From NCBI GenBank assembly GCA_942493125.1, contig OW818667.1:186001-250000 (forward strand): 64,000 nt of DNA, read 5' to 3'. The stretch is from Fusibacter_C sp942493125. GTDB taxonomy: Bacteria; Bacillota; Clostridia; Peptostreptococcales; Acidaminobacteraceae. Under the pieces are notes generated by a model. The model saw only the letters and a list, made by a program, of their open reading frames with translations. It was not told the DNA's origin and did no database searches. This document shows positions 25,284-33,669 of this stretch, piece by piece (positions within the stretch are counted from its first letter, which is position 1; each line of letters opens with the position of its first letter). The position numbers and the translations under genes are program-made.

Positions 25284-25339
25284 AAAAAAAGATAACGCTT
25301 GAAAACCCCCTTAAGGGTTTAAATATTCAAGCGTTATCT
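25284..25339 (-). terminator. Terminator overlapping the end of the four-gene membrane operon
   Basis: AGATAACGCTTGAA and its perfect complement form a 14-bp stem with an inner CCC/GGG pair and a T run on the minus strand. Its 5' arm lies within the last codons of the final gene (25311-25811), so the coding end doubles as terminator. Confidence 0.85.
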
Positions 25340-25811
25340 CTTTGATTGCTTCAATGGTTTCAACAGTAACCGGTATCATTTTTGAATCAATCGATTTCGA
25401 ATAATCGAGATAGAGGGTTTGAACCTCGCTCAATTTTGTCAATATATCGAGTGACCTTACATTTGGATCGCGATTGTAATATTTCTCAACCAAATCAAGT
25501 ACTACATAAGATTCTTCGAAAAATGCATCTAAAAGTTTTTTCCCGTCTTCTGTGCCTCTGATGGTCTTTAAATTTTTATATTCCGCAAAATAGCCATCCA
25601 CTTCAGTTCTTGCTATAGCAGGATCTTCAGTATCCGCTATCATTGGTAAACCGTTTATTCTTAGAAATGTCTTTACTGATATGACAAGACCTTCATTGTA
25701 AAACGCTTCGACAGCCTTGGTACGATTTTGTTTGACGATATAAAATACGGAAGCAGCAAAGAGTGTTATCAATACCAGTACCACTATGATCATAACGTAT
25801 TTTTTTCTCAT
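25311..25811 (-). CDS. Membrane-anchored protein of unknown function
   Basis: A 166-residue protein with one N-terminal membrane helix (residues about 5-26, VMIIVVLVLITLFAASVFYI) and a helical extracellular body. It is the last gene of a four-gene run: its ATG overlaps the preceding stop as ATGA. No domain is recognised. The terminator stem is built into the 3' end of its coding sequence. Confidence 0.65.
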   Translation of the reverse strand: MRKKYVMIIVVLVLITLFAASVFYIVKQNRTKAVEAFYNEGLVISVKTFLRINGLPMIADTEDPAIARTEVDGYFAEYKNLKTIRGTEDGKKLLDAFFEESYVVLDLVEKYYNRDPNVRSLDILTKLSEVQTLYLDYSKSIDSKMIPVTVETIEAIKEITLEYLNP

Positions 25812-26608
25812 ATCAATTCCGCTTCCACTTCCACTAATGCTTTCAAGCTTTCCAGTTTCCTCATAGCCAGAACTGAGATTAACACGGGAAATGGCGCAAT
25901 GAAAATACCAGGCAGACTAATTAAAGTGGTAACCAAAAACTGCATGCCGACACTTAGTGTACCAATTGTGAGGAAATAAATGATTATATAGAGTGGAAAT
26001 GAAAAGAATAGCGGAATCAATGTAATTAGTAACACTTTGAAAAAGTTGCCCTTCACCAATTGTTTGCTGTATGAGAAAACACTTTCTTCTTTTGGATGTA
26101 ACACAGCTGTATAAGTAGAAAAAAAGTAAGTCGTACTCAAGTACAGCAACGGAAAGATTCCGACAAGAAACAATCCCAATCGCGTCGGTACTGATATACC
26201 CATTGAATGTCCATAAAAGAGTCCGCGCATGACTAGGTTCACAGGGATAATCAACATAAGAACATATAATAGTGCTTTGCCAATATAACGCCAAGTTGTA
26301 TCTTTTGCTTTTTCATAACTATTGGAGACATTGATGTCTTCGTCGTTTGTATCACTATTTGAAACGATGATCATACTTACTGATAATCTTGTTTGAAAAT
26401 ACACACTGATCAGAGTGATTACTAGATTAGTTAAGAGAAGCATGAGTCGCACACTAAATTGCATATATGAACTTATAAGCATGCCGAACATCCCAAAAAT
26501 TGTTGAAATCACCACGCTAATCAAACTTAGCATAAGTAGCGTTTTCCATTTTGCTTTATATGTATCTATTGAATCCCTTAATATTTCTCCCACTTGTAGT
26601 TCGTTCAT
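25808..26608 (-). CDS. Six-TM integral membrane protein
   Basis: The ATG at 26608 is chosen because ATGGAGGCTAAA before it supplies the ribosome binding site. The 266-residue protein has about six hydrophobic helices (near residues 26-45, 55-75, 110-130, 145-165, 195-220, 225-250). The N-terminus (VGEILRDSIDTYKAKWKTLL) resembles the start of glycerophosphodiesterase-associated or DUF975-type membrane domains, but I cannot assign it. It is the third gene of the run ending at 25311. Confidence 0.65.
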   Translation of the reverse strand: MNELQVGEILRDSIDTYKAKWKTLLMLSLISVVISTIFGMFGMLISSYMQFSVRLMLLLTNLVITLISVYFQTRLSVSMIIVSNSDTNDEDINVSNSYEKAKDTTWRYIGKALLYVLMLIIPVNLVMRGLFYGHSMGISVPTRLGLFLVGIFPLLYLSTTYFFSTYTAVLHPKEESVFSYSKQLVKGNFFKVLLITLIPLFFSFPLYIIIYFLTIGTLSVGMQFLVTTLISLPGIFIAPFPVLISVLAMRKLESLKALVEVEAELI

Positions 26609-26620
26609 TTTAGCCTCCAT

Positions 26621-27106
26621 TTATGGTCTATATTTCAAAACCGCCTCAAGTAACATGGTTTCTTGTTCTTTCGACAATTTCAAAGAACAATTTTTATTCC
26701 TATTGAATATGCTAGCATCTAATGACATAACGTCCAACCGACTCTTGTTGCTCAAGTTCGTCGATTCATTTTCATTATCATTGAGAAGAATTTTGTACCA
26801 GGCAACGATGACACCGCTCGCATTTTTCTCAAGGAACGTGATTTCATAATCGATTTCGTCTCGACTATAACTATTGATATATGGCTGATTATAATAAATC
26901 TTCTTAGAAATGATTGAATTGATCGTACTGATAAACGCTGCATCGACGATATCAACGACAACTTCCTCGGCAGAACCGCCATTATTATTAATTCTTAATT
27001 CCGCCGTATCAGCTTGAATATCAGGCGCTTTTGTTGTGGCCATAAATAATGCAAACAACGCGATTACAGCGACAGAAACGAGCGTAATAACAAATTTCTT
27101 CTTCAT
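26621..27106 (-). CDS. Membrane-anchored or secreted protein of unknown function
   Basis: A 161-residue protein with an N-terminal hydrophobic helix (residues about 5-24, FVITLVSVAVIALFALFMA) and an extracellular domain of beta-rich appearance. Its ATG overlaps the upstream stop (ATGA), so translation is coupled to the 355-residue membrane protein. No family is recognised. Confidence 0.62.
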   Translation of the reverse strand: MKKKFVITLVSVAVIALFALFMATTKAPDIQADTAELRINNNGGSAEEVVVDIVDAAFISTINSIISKKIYYNQPYINSYSRDEIDYEITFLEKNASGVIVAWYKILLNDNENESTNLSNKSRLDVMSLDASIFNRNKNCSLKLSKEQETMLLEAVLKYRP

Positions 27107-28170
27107 AATTCACCTTGTAATAGTACTCTCATGGTCTGCAGTTCAGGGAAATCATAAGAAAGAGAATACAAAAGACCTTCTTTTTTACCGTATAATCTAT
27201 AAAAATCCACCATTATTTGATTCAACAATGACGTTTCTCTAATCGCATCAAAGGGAATGTACATATAGCACTCGTTCGACATCACAAAAATAGACTGCGA
27301 TAGATTGCCATAGGTTATCTGATAATATGCTGTAGCATGTAAGTCAGCCATTTCTTCATACGTATTCAGATACATATAACCATCAGAAAAGTCTTCATAA
27401 AACGATTTAATAATCGCAGGATCAGAAATCAAGAGTTGTTCATCCTGTTTCACCTCGACGATGCGCTTATCAAATGCCGTCACATTAAGCACTTCAGGCA
27501 TGCCCTCTTCTTCAAATATGGCATACTGTGTCTCTTTAAGCCATTTGGTATTGAAAAAACCGAGCAGTACGACTAAAACAACTACAAATAAGGCAGCTTC
27601 AAATAGTTTGATGCCTACTTTCTTCTTTGGAAGCTCAAATTGCGACATATGTTCACTGATATAATCTAAGATATCATGCCTTGATTTTCTATCCACCCAA
27701 CGGTCGAATTTAACTATGTAGTAAGTTTCTTTTGAAAGTAACTTTTCTTTGATTTCAATACTGACATGCTTTTTACTTTCGGCCAACTTAAAATCGTTCT
27801 TCTTGTTGTCTGATACCACAACGATTTCAGACACTTTCATACCTGTCACTTCAATTGCTTTCTCAAGGGTGTTTTTTAAATTTAAACCAGCAACATCCAC
27901 GACTTTATACGCGTGGCCATATATTAACTTTGTAACCATCACGATGATCACGATAACCAAGATCACGCCAGTCATCAACATCAAATTTTCTGCAGTCGGC
28001 TCTTGTGGCTGTAGTCGCAAAGTACTCAGCGAATAAAGTGGCACAACAAAAGCCCATGGAAGACTGTTAGCGTGATAAATGCCGTACCGCCTTCGCGTCA
28101 ACAAAATCTCTAGGGGTTGGTACAAAAATAGTAAGATAACAATTATAATCTGAATTTTAAAAGCTGTCAT
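27103..28170 (-). CDS. Membrane protein of unknown function, first gene of a four-gene run
   Basis: A 355-residue protein with hydrophobic helices near residues 5-20, 38-55, 65-85 and 190-210. The segment between the third and fourth helices is hydrophilic (about 100 residues, cytoplasmic), and the C-terminal 145 residues are probably extracellular. No domain is recognised. The four genes down to 25311 overlap or nearly touch, so they form one transcript, and their products are all membrane-linked, which suggests one envelope complex. Confidence 0.65.
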   Translation of the reverse strand: MTAFKIQIIIVILLFLYQPLEILLTRRRYGIYHANSLPWAFVVPLYSLSTLRLQPQEPTAENLMLMTGVILVIVIIVMVTKLIYGHAYKVVDVAGLNLKNTLEKAIEVTGMKVSEIVVVSDNKKNDFKLAESKKHVSIEIKEKLLSKETYYIVKFDRWVDRKSRHDILDYISEHMSQFELPKKKVGIKLFEAALFVVVLVVLLGFFNTKWLKETQYAIFEEEGMPEVLNVTAFDKRIVEVKQDEQLLISDPAIIKSFYEDFSDGYMYLNTYEEMADLHATAYYQITYGNLSQSIFVMSNECYMYIPFDAIRETSLLNQIMVDFYRLYGKKEGLLYSLSYDFPELQTMRVLLQGEL

Positions 28171-28240
28171 GGCAACCTCCGCGTATTAGATATATCAATA
28201 GTATCATTAACATATTAAAATACGCTTAAAAAACAATAAC

Positions 28241-28933
28241 CTATCTCGACACTGATTTAAAATATTCTGCCGTCCATATCTTATAGAGGTCAATAAAGGC
28301 CGCGCGGTCTTCGGCACCACATTTGCGAAACATATTTTGAATATGTTTTTTAACCGTTGCTTCAGAGATATAAAGCTGTGTCGCAATGGATTTGTTTGTA
28401 CAATTATCGATGATTTTTAAAGCGACGTGAACTTCTCTAGGTGAAAACCCATGAGCCGCCAAAACCTCAGTCGCTTGCTGTATGCTTAGTGTAAGCGTTT
28501 GTGTCGTATCAGTTGTAATATTTGTAACGTTTGCATCGTTTGAATTATGCGAAGCAAACTTGTGAGTCCTTTCACGCACGATAAAGCTTTGATCTGAAAG
28601 CCAATCGAAAATTAAAAAGAGCACGCTCCCGTAAATGACTGGCACAAACGCAACCATAGAAGAGCCGCCACGACTGAGACTTTCAGGGGCTGTGATGCGC
28701 GTCAGAAACGTCAATAAAGTAATCAAAAGGCCAGAGAAAAAGGTATTCCAACGGGCAAAGACGATAATTTGCCTTACTTTAATTTTTTTATACAACTGTG
28801 AAAGGGTCAAAATCGCAGTGCCACTCAAGACAGCCGCTAAACTGCGACTGTCTATTAGACGATTTTGATCAAATCCCATGATGATCACTGCAAAGAATAT
28901 AAACACCCCGATGCCGAGTAACTTCTGAATCAT
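28241..28933 (-). CDS. Membrane-bound LuxR-type regulator
   Basis: A 230-residue protein with about four membrane helices in the first 120 residues (FFAVIIMGF, LAAVLSGTAILTL, FFSGLLITLLTFL, FVPVIYGSVLFLIF). Residues about 155-220 are a LuxR/GerE helix-turn-helix (FSPREVHVALKIIDNCTNKSIATQLYISEATVKKHIQNMFRKCGAEDRAAFI is the core, split by the family's motifs SPRE and VKKHI). It is a one-component membrane regulator. It begins 8 bases after the MotA-like gene and precedes the four-gene membrane run, which it may control. Confidence 0.8.
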   Translation of the reverse strand: MIQKLLGIGVFIFFAVIIMGFDQNRLIDSRSLAAVLSGTAILTLSQLYKKIKVRQIIVFARWNTFFSGLLITLLTFLTRITAPESLSRGGSSMVAFVPVIYGSVLFLIFDWLSDQSFIVRERTHKFASHNSNDANVTNITTDTTQTLTLSIQQATEVLAAHGFSPREVHVALKIIDNCTNKSIATQLYISEATVKKHIQNMFRKCGAEDRAAFIDLYKIWTAEYFKSVSR

Positions 28934-28941
28934 AGCAGCCC

Positions 28942-29379
28942 CTATTCTAATGTCGTTAAGATGGTTTTTATCTTAGCCTGGATTGGGATTAAGAGTACTG
29001 TAAACACGATGGCATAAAAGAAAGTCAAGACCGCCATCGCCAAACTTGGTCCGATTTGCATATTTTCTAAATGAGAAAGGATGCCGATGCCACCAATGAT
29101 CGATCCCATGATGCCCGACAATAGAATGAGCGTAATCGCCAATTTGTTCGCGATTAACATGCGCTTTAGTTCGAGCGCTGTAAATGAATTCTCTTTTTCA
29201 CCCATGACTTTAAAGCCCTTCGCAAAATCACCGAGTAGCCCACTTGCCATCAGGATCGGTATCGTAAATCCAAGGATTACGACAATGCTTGGATAATCAA
29301 TATACGCGTTTAAAGTCGCAGAAAATTGTGTTGTCCCGATAAGCAAGCCCATGAAAATCAAAATACCAATAAAATACAT
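28942..29379 (-). CDS. MotA/TolQ-like membrane protein
   Basis: The ATG at 29379 follows TGGAGGG; the product is about 145 residues. It has four hydrophobic stretches, and the segment NAYIDYPSIVVILGFTIPILMAS resembles the MotA N-terminus (FIDIPSLLIVVGGT). The second half (GIMGSIIGGIGILSHLENMQIGPSLAMAVLTFFYAIVF pattern) resembles the MotA proton-channel helices. It is half MotA's length and has no MotB partner nearby, so it may not be a motor part. Co-transcription with the LuxR-type gene is likely from the 8-base gap. Confidence 0.65.
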   Translation of the reverse strand: MYFIGILIFMGLLIGTTQFSATLNAYIDYPSIVVILGFTIPILMASGLLGDFAKGFKVMGEKENSFTALELKRMLIANKLAITLILLSGIMGSIIGGIGILSHLENMQIGPSLAMAVLTFFYAIVFTVLLIPIQAKIKTILTTLE

Positions 29380-29427
29380 AAAACCCTCCATAACTTTATT
29401 TTGTACCATGAGCATAGCATCTCATAC

Positions 29428-29453
29428 AAAAAAAGCCCATTATCCCTATGGGC
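29428..29453 (-). terminator. Terminator after the RimJ/RimL-like acetyltransferase gene
   Basis: GCCCAT/ATGGGC stem with a 7-base loop and seven T on the minus strand, downstream of the stop at 29518. Confidence 0.75.
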
Positions 29454-29517
29454 GTAATTGGGCGAATTTTATTGTCACTACTATTATTCTATCTGTTTTC
29501 CTGACGCAAACGTTTAT

Positions 29518-30057
29518 CTATCTCTTAATTCGATATATCGCACAATCTTTCGAGTCACCCTTTGCATTTTTTAGCATATCCTTAACAACTCGATCTTTCG
29601 TCATGCCCACTTTTTCCATGATTCTACCTGACGCTGGATTGTCTGTATTATGCGTTGCGCTAATTTCTTTGATATCGATTTTATTAAATGCAAAGTCAAC
29701 AACCGCTGTCAATGCTTCAGTGCCATAACCTTGATTCCACCAATTGAATCCAAGCAAATAACCCACATTGCATTTTGGTTCGTCAGCATCGAAGTCGTAC
29801 AAATCTATCAATCCGATCAACGCGTTGCCTTCGATAATTTCTATGCCCCAATGGTAGAAACCTGGATTATCATATTGATTGATAATTTCCTCAACCATTG
29901 TGCGCGTTTGTTCCATTTCTGTATGTGCAGCTGAAACCAAATTGTCAGTAATTCTTTCATCTGATTTGAGGTGTGAAAAAACAGATTGTACATCATCCAG
30001 AGTTATCTTTCTTAATTTTAGTCTGTTTGTAAGGATTGTGGTTGTTCCTAAAATCAT
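29518..30057 (-). CDS. RimJ/RimL-type GNAT acetyltransferase
   Basis: A 179-residue protein behind AAGGAGA. TNRLKLRKITLDD at the start and NVGYLLGFNWWNQGYGTEALTAVVDFAF as the acetyl-CoA loop, followed by NPASGRIMEKVGM, are typical of the ribosomal-protein-alanine acetyltransferase group. The true acceptor may be a protein N-terminus or a small amine. It marks the left flank of the AT-rich island; 158 bases without recognised features separate it from the HEPN gene. Confidence 0.85.
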   Translation of the reverse strand: MILGTTTILTNRLKLRKITLDDVQSVFSHLKSDERITDNLVSAAHTEMEQTRTMVEEIINQYDNPGFYHWGIEIIEGNALIGLIDLYDFDADEPKCNVGYLLGFNWWNQGYGTEALTAVVDFAFNKIDIKEISATHNTDNPASGRIMEKVGMTKDRVVKDMLKNAKGDSKDCAIYRIKR

Positions 30058-30215
30058 ACTTGTGTTCTCCTTGAAGTCATTATGATTTGATATAAGTGAA
30101 ATTAATATACATTTCCAAATTCTATGTGCCCATTATTGAATAGTTTCTCGTAATTATCATGTAGTTCTCGTTGACTCAGTTGGGGAATTTTGTGTAAATG
30201 AAGTATTAATTTATT

Positions 30216-31634
30216 TTATAATTTCTCTTTTTGAACTTTGTCTTGGTCTTTGTCTTCTTGGTCTTTGTCTTCTTGGTCTTTGTCTTCTTGGTCTTTGTCT
30301 ACTTGGTCTTTGTCTACTTGGTCTTTGTCTTCTTGGTCTTTGTCTTCTTGGTTTTTATCTTGGTAAATTATTTCTATATCATCTCTATCTGTCATTTTTT
30401 GATCGTGTAACTTTTCTTTATTCTTTTCTTCTTCACTTCTAATTCTAAGAACTTCATTTACAATGTTTTCAGATTCAATAATTTTTAGCAAAATTTCTTC
30501 ACTTTCAAAATCAGAATTATAACTATGAACAAGTCTATTTCTAAATTGATGGATATCATTTACTTTTTCGATTAAAGAATAAGGAATTGAATTATTGGAA
30601 TTTTTGGCAAACTTAATTATGTCGATATAACTGTTTTTGTACTTGGTCTCCTTTTGAAAATCACTGGGTTTTACTAATTTACTAATATTATTCAGAATTT
30701 GATTGTAGGAATACAAGAAATCTTCTGCATTCACATTTTTTGATTTCGCAAAATTTACTGATATCTCTTCTTTTTCTTCTTTAGTGATACTTATCTCAGA
30801 AAGTTTTTCAATTGCTTGTTCAAGTTTGATTTTTATCTCTGAAGATAGACTAAATATTACGTCAAAGTCATTTTTATTAATATGAATATTATGTGCAATT
30901 TTACACCTTAATTCATAAAGTCGTTCCCACCTTTTCAATATGTAGTTATCATCACAATCAACAAGCTCAGAAAAGTATCTGAACCAATTTGACTTTGGTA
31001 TAAATGTACTTAGATCTTCCTTATCAAGTTTAGCACTAGCTTCTTCAATTTGCTTATACATATCATTAATATTTTTATCAGAATATTTTTTAAATAGAAA
31101 ATGACTCAACTGAATAAAATCGACTTCATATAAATAGTTTGCTTTAACATTTTTACTATCTGTTCTGAGCGATTTTTTAACTTCCTCTGGAACATTTTGT
31201 TTGGTCCAATCTAAACCAACTTTTAAAATCATAAACTTTGTTATTAACATTCTCATTAAATTTTCAATTTCATAAATTAGGGGATACGATTTTTGAGAAT
31301 AAAATAGCCCTACATCATTCCATATTGTTTCTATTGCAGTAAATGCAATACTCATTAATATTTTTTTCAGACTACTCAAAAACATAACAAATTTCTCAAT
31401 ATTTTTTTCATCATTAATCGTTAATGATAAATCAAAATATTTAATTTTTTCATCATTTTTATCAATAGTACGAATTTTATAATTCACATATATATCTTTA
31501 TATTTTATTCTTGTTGAACTCTCGATAATAGTATCTTCAAGTGAATTAAATAAGTTCAAAAAAGTTTTTTGGCTTTTACAAAATGGAGCTGCTGTGCTAA
31601 AACCAATTAAATATTGTACTTTTATTTTTTCCAT
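30216..31634 (-). CDS. Protein with two HEPN-like RNase motifs and a repetitive acidic tail
   Basis: A 472-residue helical protein. Two Rx4H motifs typical of HEPN ribonuclease domains are seen: RCKIAH at residues 243-248 and RNRLVH at 365-370, each inside a helical bundle. The family of the N-terminal 150 residues is unknown. From about residue 425 the tail is made of QEDKD/QVDKD repeats encoded by 15-bp DNA repeats. The gene is AT-rich and follows the PIN gene on the same strand, with its own copy of a 20-bp box 27 bases upstream. It may be the toxin or effector of an XRE-ImmA/PIN/HEPN module. Confidence 0.6.
   Translation of the reverse strand: MEKIKVQYLIGFSTAAPFCKSQKTFLNLFNSLEDTIIESSTRIKYKDIYVNYKIRTIDKNDEKIKYFDLSLTINDEKNIEKFVMFLSSLKKILMSIAFTAIETIWNDVGLFYSQKSYPLIYEIENLMRMLITKFMILKVGLDWTKQNVPEEVKKSLRTDSKNVKANYLYEVDFIQLSHFLFKKYSDKNINDMYKQIEEASAKLDKEDLSTFIPKSNWFRYFSELVDCDDNYILKRWERLYELRCKIAHNIHINKNDFDVIFSLSSEIKIKLEQAIEKLSEISITKEEKEEISVNFAKSKNVNAEDFLYSYNQILNNISKLVKPSDFQKETKYKNSYIDIIKFAKNSNNSIPYSLIEKVNDIHQFRNRLVHSYNSDFESEEILLKIIESENIVNEVLRIRSEEEKNKEKLHDQKMTDRDDIEIIYQDKNQEDKDQEDKDQVDKDQVDKDQEDKDQEDKDQEDKDQDKVQKEKL
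30237..30350. repeat. 15-bp tandem repeat inside the HEPN gene
   Basis: About seven copies of the unit TCTTGGTCTTTGTCT (plus strand), which read in frame as Gln-Glu/Val-Asp-Lys-Asp on the minus strand. Because 15 is a multiple of three, copy number can change without a frameshift. Confidence 0.85.
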
Positions 31635-31660
31635 ATTATTTTCCTTTCGATAAATATTTC

Positions 31661-31680
31661 ATTTAACGTTCTTATAGTCC
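31661..31680 (-). promoter_or_regulatory. 20-bp box upstream of the HEPN gene
   Basis: ATTTAACGTTCTTATAGTCC on the plus strand is 18/20 identical to the box at 33486 in front of the XRE-ImmA gene, at nearly the same distance from the start codon. It contains the palindrome AACGTT. It is a likely operator or promoter element shared by both transcripts. Confidence 0.6.
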
Positions 31681-31710
31681 TTGTAGTCCTTGTAGTTTCT
31701 GATGCGAGGA

Positions 31711-32319
31711 CTATGTGTTATTTGTAGTTCCTTGTCTGTTAATTAACCTTTCTTCTAAACCATGCTTATACGCTTTCTCAAAGTTCAACTCTTGATTTCT
31801 AAAATAGTAATCTTGCTCAGTAATAATCTTAACCTTATCTGAGTCAGACAATTTATTATGATAATATAAATAGCTGATTAACGAGCACACTGAATCAACT
31901 TTGTCGTTTCCAATTGTAGCAGATGCAACATTTTGTGCTTTCTTGTCATCTGTGATAATAGCAATATTAAACTTATCCGCAAGAACAATTGCTGTTAATT
32001 CACCACGTGATTTTGACTTATTATGATTCTTAAAAGCAGGGCTAAGTAAATCAATAAGTTCAATATCATATTTCCCAATTTCCCCAGTTCTAATTTTTTC
32101 TTTTATGACTAAATCTAATTCTTCAGCTCTTTGTCTCCTTAAATCATCTTGAATATTTCGTTCCTTATAGAGTAATTCATATTCAATAAAATCGGAAATT
32201 ATGAAATTGCAGTTATCAATTTTAGCTGCACTATCCAAGGTTTTTGTAGATGATAAATTTAGTAATGAACAAGTGTCAATTACACCATTTTTATTAAACT
32301 CTTTAACATTATCTATCAT
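31711..32319 (-). CDS. PIN-like nuclease domain protein
   Basis: A 202-residue protein with PIN-domain features: Asp15 in GVIDTCSLLNL, an acidic site in SDFIEYELLYKERN, and RGELTAIVLADKFNIAIITDDKKAQ with the later acidic residues. It should be a metal-dependent ribonuclease. Its ATG overlaps the stop of the XRE-ImmA gene as ATGA, so the two are translated together. XRE-ImmA proteins paired with a PIN protein form predicted toxin-antitoxin or defence pairs in many bacteria; here the ImmA protein would regulate or cleave. Confidence 0.72.
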   Translation of the reverse strand: MIDNVKEFNKNGVIDTCSLLNLSSTKTLDSAAKIDNCNFIISDFIEYELLYKERNIQDDLRRQRAEELDLVIKEKIRTGEIGKYDIELIDLLSPAFKNHNKSKSRGELTAIVLADKFNIAIITDDKKAQNVASATIGNDKVDSVCSLISYLYYHNKLSDSDKVKIITEQDYYFRNQELNFEKAYKHGLEERLINRQGTTNNT

Positions 32320-33452
32320 CTGAATTCACCCCCAGAGTCAAATATCTCATATAATTCTGAAGATTGCAGGGATAGTACTTCACAAATTTTTGAAAATGAT
32401 ATATCGCCTCTTATATAGGCATCCACAATAAGTTGAAAAAAGCTTAGAGAAATTCCTTTGGCCTGTAAGTTATTAAACTTTTCAAGAGCTCGTTTAGAAA
32501 GGTTTAAAGATTCTGGGTCTGTCTTACTTGGTATTTTTATTTTCAAACTCTTTAATTCATTAAACTGGTTCACGGTAATCAATTTATATGAATGTAAAGA
32601 TATTGCTAACGTAACCGGATTTACACTAAACTGATTAGCTATTTTTATGAAGTCATCATCAGTCTTGTATGATTTTACAATTCTAGAAGCCAATTCAGGA
32701 GGTATAAGAAATGCAGAAGCAAATTTATTGGCTCTGTACTCAGAATATTTTTTGTACTTATTATTCTTATCAGAGTCAAGTGATATCTCGAATGCATCAT
32801 TAACATCAAATATACTATGTGCAATTTCATGTAACACGGAGAAGTTTTGTCTATATAAGTCATCTTTATAGTTAATCAGAATTACTTTTCCAGTTTCTTT
32901 ACCATTTAAATGGATACCTGAAATTGAGGAATTACTTAACTTTATTCGATAGACTTGAATACCCATTAGTCGTGCTATTGCAAAAGGATTAATGTCAATT
33001 TTATTAATAGGATAATGAAGTTGATTTCTCAGCTGAACGGCGGCATCAAGGCCCTGTTGAACATGTATCTTAGAGTTAGTCTGAGGTTTGAAATCTAATA
33101 TCTTAGTATTCCTCAAATCCAGAAGGTACTTATAAAAGACGGCTATATTCAAAGTTTCAGATATTTTTCGTTTATCGCTTTTTGATATGATTCCGTCTGT
33201 ATTTCTAAAGAAAGTTTCTGTTTTCTCTACTAAAGAAGTTACTTCACTAGATATAAAGTACTCATAGTCTACTTTTAAAATATCTGAAAAAATTAGTATT
33301 TCTCCACCAGTTGGTGAGACAATACCATGTATTAGTTTACTTAGTCTGTCCGAAGATACTTTTGAAAGATTACTAAACTCCTCTATTGTGTATTCTTGCA
33401 AATCCATTATTTTTTTCAATTTCATTGAGAATAAATTCAAATCAAAATTCAA
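32316..33452 (-). CDS. XRE-type helix-turn-helix / ImmA-IrrE metallopeptidase
   Basis: A 378-residue protein starting at TTG five bases after GGAGG. Residues about 10-65 are an XRE helix-turn-helix (EYTIEEFSNLSKVSSDRLSKLIHG). The ImmA/IrrE peptidase follows, with LHEIAH (His208, Glu209, His212) and the helper EYRANKFASAFLIP. Such proteins cleave a repressor or partner on a signal and are common in mobile elements and toxin-antitoxin modules. It is first in an AT-rich run with the overlapping PIN gene. The 20-bp box lies 34 bases upstream and may be its own binding site. Confidence 0.85.
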   Translation of the reverse strand: MNFDLNLFSMKLKKIMDLQEYTIEEFSNLSKVSSDRLSKLIHGIVSPTGGEILIFSDILKVDYEYFISSEVTSLVEKTETFFRNTDGIISKSDKRKISETLNIAVFYKYLLDLRNTKILDFKPQTNSKIHVQQGLDAAVQLRNQLHYPINKIDINPFAIARLMGIQVYRIKLSNSSISGIHLNGKETGKVILINYKDDLYRQNFSVLHEIAHSIFDVNDAFEISLDSDKNNKYKKYSEYRANKFASAFLIPPELASRIVKSYKTDDDFIKIANQFSVNPVTLAISLHSYKLITVNQFNELKSLKIKIPSKTDPESLNLSKRALEKFNNLQAKGISLSFFQLIVDAYIRGDISFSKICEVLSLQSSELYEIFDSGGEFR

Positions 33453-33485
33453 GTTGACCTCCTTTCATATATGTTGAAGAATTAC

Positions 33486-33505
33486 ATATAACGTTCATAT
33501 AGTCC
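33486..33505 (-). promoter_or_regulatory. 20-bp box upstream of the XRE-ImmA gene
   Basis: ATATAACGTTCATATAGTCC on the plus strand, 18/20 identical to the box in front of the HEPN gene (31661). The remaining 200 bases up to 33669 hold no other recognised feature. Confidence 0.6.
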
Positions 33506-33669
33506 ACGCAAACTTAGTTACAAGGGGAAAGTATTGATGATTTTCATTAGTTTCAGAAGCTTATCTTTCTGAAATATATAAAATAAATTATAATTTGAAT
33601 ATTTTATGATTTCTTCATAAGTTCCTACTGGTGCCTTTCGATTTATATAAACATACTAATCTAGTAATT

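Noticed and set aside
26752..26982. Alternative minus-strand frame inside the 161-residue anchored protein.
   Set aside because: It is out of frame with a gene that has a coupled start and a clear membrane anchor.
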